NCBI GenBank assembly: GCA_003223165.1
Contig: QHXZ01000033.1
Span: 1 to 38,113 of the forward strand
DNA from: Acidobacteriota bacterium
GTDB taxonomy: Bacteria > Acidobacteriota > Polarisedimenticolia > Gp22-AA2
Direction: 5' to 3'
DNA length: 38,113 nucleotides
Part shown: positions 18,053 through 28,103 of the stretch, piece after piece
Position numbering within the stretch: position 1 is the stretch's first letter
Layout of the letters: each line of letters begins with the position of its first letter
Position numbers and translations under genes: made by a program
Notes under the pieces: generated by a model
What the model saw: the letters and a program-made list of their open reading frames with translations, nothing else
Databases searched by the model: none
What the model was told of the DNA's origin: nothing

Positions 18053-21000
18053 ATGAAACGTCTCGTTCTCGCGATCCTGATCGGTCTGGCCGTCCTCACG
18101 ATCGCCTCCGCGGATCCTATCTCGAAGGAAAGGATCCCCGAGCCGTTGCGCCCCTGGATCGACTGGGTGCTGCTCGGCCACGAGGAGGAGCTCTGCCCGT
18201 TCTTCCAGGGGGACGCCGAGCGGCGCGAGTGCGCCTGGCCCTCGCGCCTGGTCCTCGACCTGGGGGATCGCGGCGGCCGGTTCACGCAGCAGTGGATCGT
18301 GGAACATGACCAGTGGGTGCCGCTCCCGGGAGACGCGAAGAACTGGCCCCAGGAAGTGCGCGTCGACGGACGCCCGGCCGGCGTCACGGCGCAGCAGGGC
18401 GCGCCGACGGTCCGGCTGCCGGCGGGGCGGCATGCGCTCGGCGGCGCGTTCGAATGGGACTCCCTCCCCTCGCTCCTGCAGGTCCCCGTCAGGACCGGCC
18501 TCGTCGGCCTGGCGATCCACGGTCGCGCCGTGCCCTTCGCGTCCCGCGACGAGCAGGGGCGCCTCTGGCTGCAGAAGACTCCGGGCGGCGAGCAGGCGGA
18601 GGATCGCCTCGAGATGACGGTGAGCCGGAAGGTCACCGACGACATCCCGCTCGTCCTGACCACCCGCCTCGATCTCCAGGTTTCGGGGAAGAGCCGCGAG
18701 GTCGTCCTGGGAAGGCCGCTCGCGCCCGGTTTCATCGCCATGTCTCTCTCCAGCCCGTTGCCGGCCCGGCTCGATCCGGACGGCGGCCTGCGCGTCCAGG
18801 CGCGGCCGGGGCGCTTCGTGATCGAGGTCAAGGCGCGGCACGATGGGCCGGTCGCTTCACTGCAACCGCCTCCCGCGGGCGGGAACTGGCCTCCCCAGGA
18901 GGTCTGGGTCTTCGAGGCGCGGCCCGCCTTGAGGCTCATCCAGGTCGAGGGTGTTCAGGCCGTCGACCCGCAACAGACCACGCTGCCGGAAGATTGGAAA
19001 GGACTGCCGACGTATCTGATGCTGCCCGGCAAGACCATGACCCTCACGGAGAAACGGCGCGGCGATTCCGACCCCGCGCCGGATCAGCTGTCCCTGCAGC
19101 GCACCATCTGGCTGGACTTCGACGGCGGCGGCTACACGATCCACGACGCGATCGCCGGCACCATGCGGCGCGGCTGGAGGCTGGAGATGCCGCCGCCGGC
19201 GCAGCTCGGCCGCGTGGCCATCGACGGTCGGGATCAATTCATCACCCGCCTCGGCCCCGGCCGCAGCGCGGGAGTCGAGCTGCGGCAGGAGAGCGTCCAT
19301 CTCGAGGCCGACAGCCGCCTCGAGCGCGGCGCCTCGGTGCTGCCCGCGGTCGCCTGGGACCACGACTTCACGCAGGTGACCGCCTGGCTGTACCTCCCGC
19401 CCGCCTGGCGGCTGTTCAGCGCCACCGGCGTGGACGACGTCTCGGCGACCTGGATCTCCTCCTGGACGCTTCTCGACCTGTTCCTGGTCTTGATCGGCGC
19501 CATGTCGGTGGCCCGTCTGTGGGGCCGCCGCTGGGGAGCGCTGGCCCTCGTGGCCTTCGGCCTGACCTGGATCGAGCCGGGCGCGCCGGCCTGGTCGCCG
19601 CTCGCCGTCCTGGCCTTCGAGGCGCTGCGGCGCGCGCTCCCCGACGGAAGGATCCGCAAGGTCGTGACCCTGGCCCACCGTCTCGCCCTGGTGGTCCTCG
19701 TCTGTGTCGCCGCCCCCTTCCTGGTCCAGCAGGTGCGCGCGGCGATCTACCCGGCCCTGGAGCAGACGCTCTACGCCGGAGAGAGCGTGGTGGGGTTCGC
19801 CAGGGGCGGCAGGGCCTTTCCGTACTCCCAGCAGGAGGCCGAGGGGGGCGGGGTCGCGGGGACAGGCATGGAGGACAAAGACGAGATCAGCCGCTCGAAG
19901 ATGCAGGCGTTGGGGTACATCGGCTCGAACGTGCCGGCCGGGAAGTTGCCGGAGTCGAGGCCCTCGGCGCAGATCGCCGCGAAGCTCTCCCTCTACGCGC
20001 CCGACCCGAAGGCGGTGGTGCAGACGGGGCCCGGTCTCCCGGACTGGACGTGGAGAACGGCGACCCTGGAATGGCGCGGGCCGGTCACGAGCGCGCAGCG
20101 CCTGCGCCTCATCCTGATTCCACCGACGCTGAACCGCCTGCTGAATCTCCTGCGCGTCGCGCTCATAGCGCTTCTGGCGCTCTGCCTGTTCGGCTTCGGC
20201 GCGCTATCCTGGCCCGTCGCCTTCCTCGGGCGATGGGGTTTAAGGCGCGGCTTCGTCCCGGCGCTCCTCGCCGGCGCGCTCGCCGCCGCCGCGACGCGCC
20301 CGTCTCTCGCGGCGGAGATCCCGCCGCCCGACCTGTTGAACGATCTGCGCGCCCGCCTTCTGTCGCCACCCGGCTGCCGGCCGGACTGCGCCTCCAGCCC
20401 GCGGCTCGCCCTTGACGCCAGGCCGGCGTTCCTCAGCGCCCGCCTCGAGATGGACGTCGCGGCGGCGACCGCGGTGCCCCTCCCCGGCGGCGCCGACCAG
20501 TGGCTCCCCGAACGCGTGCTGGTCGACGGCGACGCCGCGGCGGGGCTCGTCCGCACTCCCGACGGGCGCCTCTGGCTGCGGCTGGCGCCCGGCACCCACC
20601 AGGTCCTGATGGAGGGAGCGCTTCCCGACCGCGACACGGTGCAGATTCCCCTGCCGCTCAAGCCGCACCGGGTGACGGCGCGCGCCGAGGGCTGGCGCAT
20701 CGAAGGGCTGCACGAGGACGGCCTGGCCGAGGACTCGTTGCAGCTGGTGCAGCTGCGGGGCCGCCCGCGCGGGCCGGCCGGCAGCCTGGAGCCCGGCGCG
20801 CTGCCACCCTTCGTGCGCATCGAGCGCGAGCTGACGCTCGGCCTCACGTGGCAGGTGGAGACCCGCGTGGTGCGCGTGACGCCTCCCGGCGCGGCGGTCC
20901 TCCTCGAAGTCCCGCTCCTGCCGGGCGAGTCGGTGACCACGCCCGACGTCCGCGTGCAGGGTGGACGGGCCCTGGCGAGCCTGGGCCCGCAGGTCTCGCA

Positions 21001-22162
21001 GGCCGGATGGACGTCGACGCTGGCGCAGGCCGAGGCGATCAAGCTGCGCGCGCCCGGCGCGGTCTCCTGGGTCGAAGTCTGGCTGGTGGCGATCTCTCCG
21101 ATCTGGCACGCCGAGGCACAGGGGATCCCGCTCATCAACCGCCCCGACCAGCCCGGCGCCAGGATGCTGGAGTGGCGCCCGTGGCCCGGGGAGACGGTCT
21201 CCCTGGCCGTGAGCCGGCCGGAGGGATTGCCCGGCCAGACCCTGACCATCGACCAAAGCTCCCTGGCGTTCTCACCCGGGTTGCGCGCCACCGACGCCAC
21301 GCTCGACTTCACCCTGCGCAGCAGCCGCGGCGGGCAGCACATGATCACGCTTCCCGACGACGTCGAGCTGCAGTCGGTGAAGATCAACCAGGCCGTCCTG
21401 CCGATCCGGCAGGAGGGGCGCGTGGTCACCCTGCCCGTCGTCCCCGGGATGCAGCAGATCGCTCTTTCCTGGCGGCAGGGCGACGGCATCCGGGTCCTCT
21501 TCAGGACGTCCGAGGTGCGCCTCGGGGCGGCCAGCGTGAATGCGCGCACCGCGATCGCCATGCCGGCGGACCGCTGGACATTGTTCCTGGGCGGACCACG
21601 CCTCGGCCCGGCGGTGCTCTTCTGGGGCCTCCTGACCGTCAGCGGGCTCGCGTCGCTGGCGCTCGGGCGCGTCCGTCTCACGCCGCTGCGCGGGCGGGAC
21701 TGGTTCCTCCTCAGCATGGGGCTGACGCAGGCGCCTCTCTGGATCGCCATCGCCATCGCCGGCTGGCTCTTCGCCCTCGGCTGGCGCAGGCAGAAAGGGG
21801 CGGCGGCGTCCAACCTCGGCTTCAACCTCTTCCAGGTCCTGATCGTCGCGGCGACCGCCGCGGCTCTCTCGGGGCTCTTCTGGTCGATCACGGACGGCCT
21901 GCTCGGGCTCCCCGAGATGCAGGTCTCCGGCAACGGTTCGTCCGCGCGGGACCTGCGCTGGTACCTCGATCGGGCGGGGGACACCCTGCCCCGCGCCTGG
22001 GTGGTCTCGCTGCCGCTGTACTTCTATCGGCTCGCGATGCTGGCCTGGGCGCTCTGGCTCGCCCAGGCGCTTCTGCGCTGGGTGAAGTGGGGCTGGATCT
22101 GCTTCACCGAGGGAGGCCTCTGGCGGCCGCGCGCCAGGAAGGCAGCGGTGCCCCGGCCCTGA
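18053..22162 (+). CDS. very large membrane protein (1369 aa) of two homologous halves, unknown function
   Basis: Signal/TM start, long non-cytoplasmic beta-rich regions and clustered TM segments; internally repeated motifs. Confidence 0.85.
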   Translation: MKRLVLAILIGLAVLTIASADPISKERIPEPLRPWIDWVLLGHEEELCPFFQGDAERRECAWPSRLVLDLGDRGGRFTQQWIVEHDQWVPLPGDAKNWPQEVRVDGRPAGVTAQQGAPTVRLPAGRHALGGAFEWDSLPSLLQVPVRTGLVGLAIHGRAVPFASRDEQGRLWLQKTPGGEQAEDRLEMTVSRKVTDDIPLVLTTRLDLQVSGKSREVVLGRPLAPGFIAMSLSSPLPARLDPDGGLRVQARPGRFVIEVKARHDGPVASLQPPPAGGNWPPQEVWVFEARPALRLIQVEGVQAVDPQQTTLPEDWKGLPTYLMLPGKTMTLTEKRRGDSDPAPDQLSLQRTIWLDFDGGGYTIHDAIAGTMRRGWRLEMPPPAQLGRVAIDGRDQFITRLGPGRSAGVELRQESVHLEADSRLERGASVLPAVAWDHDFTQVTAWLYLPPAWRLFSATGVDDVSATWISSWTLLDLFLVLIGAMSVARLWGRRWGALALVAFGLTWIEPGAPAWSPLAVLAFEALRRALPDGRIRKVVTLAHRLALVVLVCVAAPFLVQQVRAAIYPALEQTLYAGESVVGFARGGRAFPYSQQEAEGGGVAGTGMEDKDEISRSKMQALGYIGSNVPAGKLPESRPSAQIAAKLSLYAPDPKAVVQTGPGLPDWTWRTATLEWRGPVTSAQRLRLILIPPTLNRLLNLLRVALIALLALCLFGFGALSWPVAFLGRWGLRRGFVPALLAGALAAAATRPSLAAEIPPPDLLNDLRARLLSPPGCRPDCASSPRLALDARPAFLSARLEMDVAAATAVPLPGGADQWLPERVLVDGDAAAGLVRTPDGRLWLRLAPGTHQVLMEGALPDRDTVQIPLPLKPHRVTARAEGWRIEGLHEDGLAEDSLQLVQLRGRPRGPAGSLEPGALPPFVRIERELTLGLTWQVETRVVRVTPPGAAVLLEVPLLPGESVTTPDVRVQGGRALASLGPQVSQAGWTSTLAQAEAIKLRAPGAVSWVEVWLVAISPIWHAEAQGIPLINRPDQPGARMLEWRPWPGETVSLAVSRPEGLPGQTLTIDQSSLAFSPGLRATDATLDFTLRSSRGGQHMITLPDDVELQSVKINQAVLPIRQEGRVVTLPVVPGMQQIALSWRQGDGIRVLFRTSEVRLGAASVNARTAIAMPADRWTLFLGGPRLGPAVLFWGLLTVSGLASLALGRVRLTPLRGRDWFLLSMGLTQAPLWIAIAIAGWLFALGWRRQKGAAASNLGFNLFQVLIVAATAAALSGLFWSITDGLLGLPEMQVSGNGSSARDLRWYLDRAGDTLPRAWVVSLPLYFYRLAMLAWALWLAQALLRWVKWGWICFTEGGLWRPRARKAAVPRP

Positions 22163-22245
22163 CGCTTGCACGGACCTCTTTTTTGTGGTATCCAGTCGAG
22201 CATTCCCCGAACCCCCCGGTCGGGCTCAGACAAAGGAGGTCTTCC

Positions 22246-23271
22246 ATGGCATCGATCGGGCGGTCCTGTGTGCTTTTCATGGTTTTCGCGGCGTTCGTAT
22301 CGTCCCTGGCCGTCGCGGCCTCCCCGGCGCAACGCCTCGAGGGGGTGCCCCGTTTCGGGCACGTCTTCATGATCATCGGCGAGAACACGACCTACGACCA
22401 CCTGGACGCGACGAACACCCCCTATCTCATGAACACGCTCAGGCCGCGGGCGGCATGGTTCACCCAGTACTACGCGGCGACGCACTGGTCGCAGGCGAAC
22501 TACGTCGCCTTGGTGTCGGGACAGTTCACCCGCTGCGAGCAGCAGGATTACGGCGCCGCCTGCCACCAGGACGTCGACAACCTGTTCCACCAGCTCGATG
22601 TCACGAACCAGTCGTGGACGACCTGGCTCGAAGGCGGCACCGCCCGTTGCGACACCGGGTCGGGAGGGACCTGCACCGGCGACACCCCCTGCCCGTTGAC
22701 CGGCTTCTACACCACGGGGAACCCGGCCATCCTCTTCGATGACATCGAGGGGCCGAACGGCGTCTGGTCCGCGACCGACCCGTCGAAGGAGTGCCTGCAG
22801 AACGACATCCCGGCGGGAGATCAGGCCGACCCGATGGGTTTCTTCAACCAGGCGCTCGCCAGCGGCAAGATCGCGGACTTTAACCTCATCCTGCCGAATG
22901 GCTGCGAGGACGGCGAGGGGAACTGCGCGCCCATCAACAACCGCTACACCCAGTTCGACGCCTTCCTGGCGCGCGAGGTGCCGCTGATCGAGGCCTCGCC
23001 GGCGTTCGGGTCGGACGGGGTGATCATCATCGTCTACGACGAGGACCAGCGGGCGGGAGGCATGGCGGCGAGGAGCGGCCTGCTGGCCCAGGGGGGCCAG
23101 GTGCCTTGCGCCATCCTGAGCCCGCTCGTCGTTCCCGGCTCGTACGACGAGACCTTCTACCACTACAGCGTGCTGCGGACGCTCGAGGACGGATTCGGGA
23201 TCCCGTACTACCTCGGCAGCGCCGGCGACGTGACCCCGATCAGCGCCATCTGGCGGCCGGCCACCCAGTAA
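22246..23271 (+). CDS. secreted phosphoesterase-family protein (acid phosphatase/phospholipase C-like)
   Basis: AAAGGAGG then ATG 22246; signal peptide; FGHVFMIIGENTTYDHLDATNTPYL..., THWSQANYVALVSGQ, DGVIIIVYDEDQ. Confidence 0.88.
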   Translation: MASIGRSCVLFMVFAAFVSSLAVAASPAQRLEGVPRFGHVFMIIGENTTYDHLDATNTPYLMNTLRPRAAWFTQYYAATHWSQANYVALVSGQFTRCEQQDYGAACHQDVDNLFHQLDVTNQSWTTWLEGGTARCDTGSGGTCTGDTPCPLTGFYTTGNPAILFDDIEGPNGVWSATDPSKECLQNDIPAGDQADPMGFFNQALASGKIADFNLILPNGCEDGEGNCAPINNRYTQFDAFLAREVPLIEASPAFGSDGVIIIVYDEDQRAGGMAARSGLLAQGGQVPCAILSPLVVPGSYDETFYHYSVLRTLEDGFGIPYYLGSAGDVTPISAIWRPATQ

Positions 23272-23384
23272 GGCCCCCCGCCGTCCGCCCCCTGTTAAAT
23301 CCAGCACCGGCCTTGATTTAGGGGGCCGGGACATTGCCCTCTCCGGCGCCAGAACTCATATTGCCTGGGCGCCGGAGTCTCTCA

Positions 23385-25400
23385 ATGTCTCAGTGGCTGA
23401 AGGCGGCACTGGCTGGAACCCTGGTCGCAGGCGTCTGCCTGGGCGCCGCGGCCTGGTCCGGCGCCAGGGAACTGACGGGCCGCCGCGAGGAGCTGCAACG
23501 TGACGCCCGGGTCGTCGCCCGCCTCGTCTCGACGCGGATACAGGGCGGCCTCGAGAAGCACATGACCGCCATGCGGCAGATGGCGAACTTCTACGTCAGC
23601 AGCCGCAAGGTCGGCGAGAAACAGTTCCTCACCTACGCCGCGAACACCCTCAAGATGAGCCCGGCCTGCCTCAACATCGCCTATGTCGATCGATCCCTGC
23701 GGATCCTGAGGAGCTACCCTCCCGACGCCGACCGTTGGAGCATGGTCTTCGACGCGCGCACCCACCAGCCCGGCTACGAGACGCTGGTCCGGGCCAACCG
23801 GGCCCTCAGGCCGATGCTTTCGCCGCCGATGCGGCTGTTCGGCGGGACCTGGGGATTCGTCCTGGTGGAGCCGGTCGTCGCCAACGGCCGACTGCTCGGG
23901 ACGCTCGTCGGGGCCTGCCGCGGCCAGGAGTACTTCGATTCGATGGTCCTGCCCGAGGTGACCGAGCGTTACGAGCAGGTCCTGCTCGACTCCGGCACCG
24001 GGATCTTCGCCAGCGACGTGGGCGGCTCCTCCGACCTCTCCGTCCCTGCCGTCTCGGAGTCCTTCGACTTCGGAGGCGCCGACTGGGAGGTGCGTATCAA
24101 GCCGCAGGATCATGTGGTGCACGCCCGCCTGGCGGCAGGCCGCACCCTCTTCTGGGCCATGGCCTGCCTCTTCTCGCTGGCGTTCGGCGCCCTGGCGTCC
24201 GCGGCGACCCTGTGGGCCATCGGCATGTCCGCCCGCCTGCAGTCCCAGGGCGCGGCCCTCGTGGAGGTCAGGACCCGCCTCGACGGCGCCAAGGAGCAGC
24301 TCCTCCACGCGGAGAGGATGTCCGCCCTCGGAGAGCTGGTGGCCGGCGTGGCGCACGAGATCAACAACCCTCTCGCCGGGATCGTGGGGTACACCCAGCT
24401 GCTGATGAAGCGCAGGTTCTCGGCCCCGGTGCAGAAGAAGCTGGAGACGATCGCGGCGGAAGGCGGCCGGATGGCGAAGATCGTCAGGAACCTCCTGACC
24501 TTCGCGCGCAAGCACGCCTCCGAGAAGAGCCTCACCGACCTGAACAGCGTCGTGCGCAGCACCCTCGAGATCAAGGCCTATCACCTGCGGGCCAATCAGA
24601 TCAAGGTCGTCGAGGAGCTCGATCCCGGCCTGCCGGCCACCCTGCTGGACTTCCACCAGATGCAGCAGGTCCTGCTCAACCTGCTCAACAACGCCGAGCA
24701 GGCGATGCTCGAGGCGCGCCACGGGCACACAATCCGGCTCACGACGCGCATCGTGGGGGACCGCATCCAGATGCGCGTCGCGGACGACGGCCCCGGCATC
24801 CCGCCGGAGATCCGCGAGCGCGTCCTGGAGCCGTTCTTCACCACGAAGAAAGAGGGACACGGGACCGGGCTCGGCCTGTCGCTCTGCAACGGCATCGTCC
24901 AGGAGCACGGCGGCAGGCTGAGCGTCGAGAGCCCGCCGGGCGAGGGCGCCACCTTCATCATCGACCTGCCGATCCGGCAGGAGGCCGTGGAGGCCGATGA
25001 GGCGGCGAAGCCGTTCCCGGCGCCCGCGATCGATCCCCTGAAAGTGCTGGTGATCGACGATGAGACGAGCATGCAGGATTTCCTGGTGGACCTGCTCGAG
25101 CTGGGCGGACACGCTGTCGACACCGCGTCCGACGTGCCCGAGGCGGTGGCGAAGATCGCGGCCGGCGACCACGACCTGATCATCACCGACCTGAAGATGC
25201 CGGGCGGCACGGGGCGCGACGTCTACGCCGCGGTCCTCGAGTCCCGGCCCCACCTGGCACGGCGCATCGTCTTCACCACCGGGCAGATCGCCGGCGACGA
25301 GATGGTCGACTTCCTGAAGATGACCGGCAACGAGCTGGTCCTGAAGCCCTGCAACATCGACGAGATGGAGAGCGCCATCGCGCGCGCCGCCAGAAACTAG
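23385..25400 (+). CDS. membrane hybrid sensor histidine kinase with C-terminal receiver domain
   Basis: Two TMs around a periplasmic domain, GVAHEINNPLAGIVGYTQLL (H box), DGPGIPPEIRERVLEPFFTTKKEGHGTGLGLSL, REC VLVIDDETSMQDF...LIITDLKMPGG. Confidence 0.95.
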   Translation: MSQWLKAALAGTLVAGVCLGAAAWSGARELTGRREELQRDARVVARLVSTRIQGGLEKHMTAMRQMANFYVSSRKVGEKQFLTYAANTLKMSPACLNIAYVDRSLRILRSYPPDADRWSMVFDARTHQPGYETLVRANRALRPMLSPPMRLFGGTWGFVLVEPVVANGRLLGTLVGACRGQEYFDSMVLPEVTERYEQVLLDSGTGIFASDVGGSSDLSVPAVSESFDFGGADWEVRIKPQDHVVHARLAAGRTLFWAMACLFSLAFGALASAATLWAIGMSARLQSQGAALVEVRTRLDGAKEQLLHAERMSALGELVAGVAHEINNPLAGIVGYTQLLMKRRFSAPVQKKLETIAAEGGRMAKIVRNLLTFARKHASEKSLTDLNSVVRSTLEIKAYHLRANQIKVVEELDPGLPATLLDFHQMQQVLLNLLNNAEQAMLEARHGHTIRLTTRIVGDRIQMRVADDGPGIPPEIRERVLEPFFTTKKEGHGTGLGLSLCNGIVQEHGGRLSVESPPGEGATFIIDLPIRQEAVEADEAAKPFPAPAIDPLKVLVIDDETSMQDFLVDLLELGGHAVDTASDVPEAVAKIAAGDHDLIITDLKMPGGTGRDVYAAVLESRPHLARRIVFTTGQIAGDEMVDFLKMTGNELVLKPCNIDEMESAIARAARN

Positions 25401-26650
25401 CGCGTTCCCTTGTGCACGGCCTCGCCGGCGAGGTGGATGAAATCGCGCTCTCCGCTCTCGAGAAACGCGAACAGCAGAAGGTAATCCCGCAGCTGCCTCG
25501 TGAGCAGGAAGTGTTGCCTCACTCCCTCCCGTCCGTTCGCCCCGAGCCATGCCGCGTAGGCAGGCTCGTTCAAGAGGTGCCTGAGCCAGTAGGCGGTGCC
25601 CTCGATCGAATGCGTCAGCACCCCCGAGCACTTGTGGCTGATCTGGAGGGGCAGGCCGCCGACGGCCCCCGCGATCACCGGCTTCCCCTTCCAGAGCGCC
25701 TCGGTCACGGTGAGCCCGAACCCTTCCCTCAACGACTTTTGCAAGATGATTGTCGACGCCCGCTGGATGGCGTTGATCTCCAGATGGCTCGTCGGCGGCA
25801 AGCAGAGCACCAGGATGTCCTCGTCGCCTTTCGTGCGCTCCTGGACCTCGGCGAGCACCTGGGCTCCCTCGGGGTCATCATCCGCCGGCCCGCCGACGAG
25901 CAGGAGGCGCGCCGAGGCCGATGCGTTCGCCATCCGGAAGGCCTCGATCACTCCCGCGGGATCCTTCAGGCGGTCGAAGCGCGATACCTGGGTCACGATT
26001 GGTTTGTCGGTCGGTATGCGGAGGCGCTCCAGGATCGCCCCGGTCTCCTCGGGCGTGAGCTCCCGGTTCTTGTCGGAGAGAGGATCGATCGAGGGCGCGA
26101 TCAGCATCTGCGGGACCTCGAGGCTGCGCGCGAACGACGGCGCGGAGAAGACGCATGCGTCGTATTGCTTGACGTAGGCCCGGAAGAACTCCCAGACCTC
26201 CGGGTCGGGGCGGGAGAGGTCGATGTGGCAGCGCCAGATCCACTTGTTGCCGAGCGCCTTCCTCTCCCTCACGAGGCCCGCGGGCTGCGGGTCGTGGATG
26301 AAGACGATCCCGGCCTCCAGGCTCAGCGCGGCGAGGTTCTCCTGGAGCGTCACCTCGTAGACCTCGTAGTCCCTGGGTGTCACCGTCGCGGCGGCTCCGT
26401 GCAGCGCGTTGTGGAAGCGCTTGGTGGCCGCGTGGAAGTCCTCTCCTCCCTTGATCACCTCCCACCGGGCATCCACTCCAAGCTGCCGCAGGAGCGGGAC
26501 CATCCGGCTCAGGATCTCCGCCACGCCGCCCCCGACCGCCGTCGCATTCACGTTCAGGACCGATTTCCCCTCGAGCCGACGTCCGAGCAGGTGGAGCTCC
26601 TCGACGGTGTCCGCCCCGACCAAGTCGCGATAATCTTCAAGAGTCGGCAC
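25397..26650 (-). CDS. trehalose synthase-type glycosyltransferase (TreT-like, GT4)
   Basis: VLNVNATAVGGGVAEILSRMVPLLRQLGVDARWEVIKGGEDFHAATKRFHNALHG; KSLREGFGLTVTEALWKGKPVIAGAVGGLPLQI. Confidence 0.88.
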   Translation of the reverse strand: MPTLEDYRDLVGADTVEELHLLGRRLEGKSVLNVNATAVGGGVAEILSRMVPLLRQLGVDARWEVIKGGEDFHAATKRFHNALHGAAATVTPRDYEVYEVTLQENLAALSLEAGIVFIHDPQPAGLVRERKALGNKWIWRCHIDLSRPDPEVWEFFRAYVKQYDACVFSAPSFARSLEVPQMLIAPSIDPLSDKNRELTPEETGAILERLRIPTDKPIVTQVSRFDRLKDPAGVIEAFRMANASASARLLLVGGPADDDPEGAQVLAEVQERTKGDEDILVLCLPPTSHLEINAIQRASTIILQKSLREGFGLTVTEALWKGKPVIAGAVGGLPLQISHKCSGVLTHSIEGTAYWLRHLLNEPAYAAWLGANGREGVRQHFLLTRQLRDYLLLFAFLESGERDFIHLAGEAVHKGTR

Positions 26651-27317
26651 GCGAGATCTCCTCGAGGCGCCGCTCCACCATCCCGACGAGCGCCGAGCGC
26701 AGGCCTTCCAGGGTGTGGGTGTAGGGATCCAGGCCCGACACCCTCCTGGCGAGCGCCTTCTCGTCGAGCTGGGTGACGAGCCAGGTCGCGAAGTCGTTGA
26801 GACCCAAGGGGGGGCTCAGCAGGGCCTCGAAAAGGTGCAGGTAGAGGCTCGAGATGCCGACCCGCCTCAGGCACCCCGCGAAGCCCGCGAGGTCCTGGGC
26901 TTCGTACCACGTGGGGAGGGAGAACCGTATCGCCTCCATGAAGTGGAACTCCTTGCCCTCGGGGACGTCACGGCCCTTCGCGTGCTGCTCGAGATGCGCC
27001 CCGATGGCCCCGATGAGAGCCCGCTTCAGCTCCTCCAGGGAGCTGAAGCGCAGCGTGTCGATCGCGGCGAGCCGTTCCGCCAGCCTCTCGTCCACCAGGA
27101 CATTGCCGACCCAGTAGGCGAAATCGTTCGGAGGCTCGGGCACGAGGTACTGGTGCTGCCGAAGGAAGCGGTGCGTGTGCTGGTAGATGACCGTATCGGG
27201 CGCCGCCTCGAGATGGTCCAGCAGCTCCCTCAGGTTTCTGGCCTTGAGCCCGGTCAGGCGCGTCAGGCAGAGGCGGGTGAAGAAGCGAAACGGTTCCCGC
27301 GCGCGCACGAGCTTCAT
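26637..27317 (-). CDS. DUF5752-like protein
   Basis: MKLVRAREPFRFFTRLCLTRLTGLKARNLRELLDHLEAAPDTVIYQHTHRFLRQHQYLVPEPPNDFAYWV; between OtsB and TreT. Confidence 0.75.
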   Translation of the reverse strand: MKLVRAREPFRFFTRLCLTRLTGLKARNLRELLDHLEAAPDTVIYQHTHRFLRQHQYLVPEPPNDFAYWVGNVLVDERLAERLAAIDTLRFSSLEELKRALIGAIGAHLEQHAKGRDVPEGKEFHFMEAIRFSLPTWYEAQDLAGFAGCLRRVGISSLYLHLFEALLSPPLGLNDFATWLVTQLDEKALARRVSGLDPYTHTLEGLRSALVGMVERRLEEISRADS

Positions 27318-28099
27318 ACCGCCTCATCCAGGGCGGCCCCGGCCTCGCGCAGGAACCTCGCGACCTGGGCCTGGGACCCGAGGTAGTAGTCGGCCTTGGA
27401 TGCCCGCGGGCGGCCGATCCGGATGGCGACTCCCTTCCCTCCAAGGGCGGCGAAGACGTCCTCGTCGGTCGTGTCGTCGCCGAGCGCGATCGGGAACGGA
27501 TCCCGAAGGCACCGCATCAGGTACCTCGACGCGGCGCCTTTGTGCCACGGCACCTCCGGGACGAGCTCCCAGACCTTGCGCCCGGCGCCCCAGCGGATCG
27601 GCCGGGCGGAGGTCTCGATCTGCAGGCGGGCACGAAGCTTCCTCAGGGGACCCAGGGCGGCGCGCGGCACGCGCCGGTAATGCACGCTGAGGGTCAGCTC
27701 CTTGTTCTCGAGGACCGCCCCGGGAACGCGCGCCAGGTCTCCTGCGATCCTGACCGCCGCGCCTTGCATGACCGGCTTCAGCGAAAGGGCCTCGACGTGG
27801 CGGAAGGATATTCCCGGCCCCTCGATCTCCAGCCCGTGGTTCCCGCAGTAATAGAGCGCGGGGAGGCCGATCCGCGATCGAAGGTCCGAGAGCGAGCGGC
27901 CGCTGAGGATGGCCACTCCGGCGCGCGGCCGGCCCTGGAGCGAGGAGAGGAGCGACCGGATCGCCTCGGGTAGGACGGCCTCGTCGTGCCTGCCGGCCAG
28001 GGGGGCCAGGGTTCCGTCGAAGTCGAGCAGAAAGAGGACCCTCCTTTGAGTCGCGATCAGGCTTCGGACGCGCGGCCATTCGGGCCACAGGTTGCGCAC
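27314..28099 (-). CDS. otsB: trehalose-6-phosphate phosphatase
   Basis: HAD motif LFLLDFDGTLAPL; GNHGLEIEGPG; ALGDDTTDEDVFAAL; ATGA overlap with DUF5752 gene. Confidence 0.93.
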   Translation of the reverse strand: MRNLWPEWPRVRSLIATQRRVLFLLDFDGTLAPLAGRHDEAVLPEAIRSLLSSLQGRPRAGVAILSGRSLSDLRSRIGLPALYYCGNHGLEIEGPGISFRHVEALSLKPVMQGAAVRIAGDLARVPGAVLENKELTLSVHYRRVPRAALGPLRKLRARLQIETSARPIRWGAGRKVWELVPEVPWHKGAASRYLMRCLRDPFPIALGDDTTDEDVFAALGGKGVAIRIGRPRASKADYYLGSQAQVARFLREAGAALDEAV

Positions 28100-28103
28100 G
28101 CCC

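Noticed and set aside
17792-18841. 349-aa minus-strand ORF
   Set aside because: Only its last 40 codons (from ATG 17914 with strong SD) look real; the rest is antisense to the 1369-aa gene.
20500-22245. N-terminal ~580 aa of ORF 20500..23271
   Set aside because: Out-of-frame overlap with the 1369-aa gene; the phosphoesterase starts at ATG 22246 with a good SD and signal peptide.
23288-23340. Possible terminator (CCCCC-TGT-TAAATC/GATTTA-GGGGG) or sigma-54-like GG-N10-GC site before the histidine kinase
   Set aside because: Stem is bulged with competing pairings and no T-tract; the GG-N10-GC match lacks the flanking TGGCAC/TTGCA consensus.
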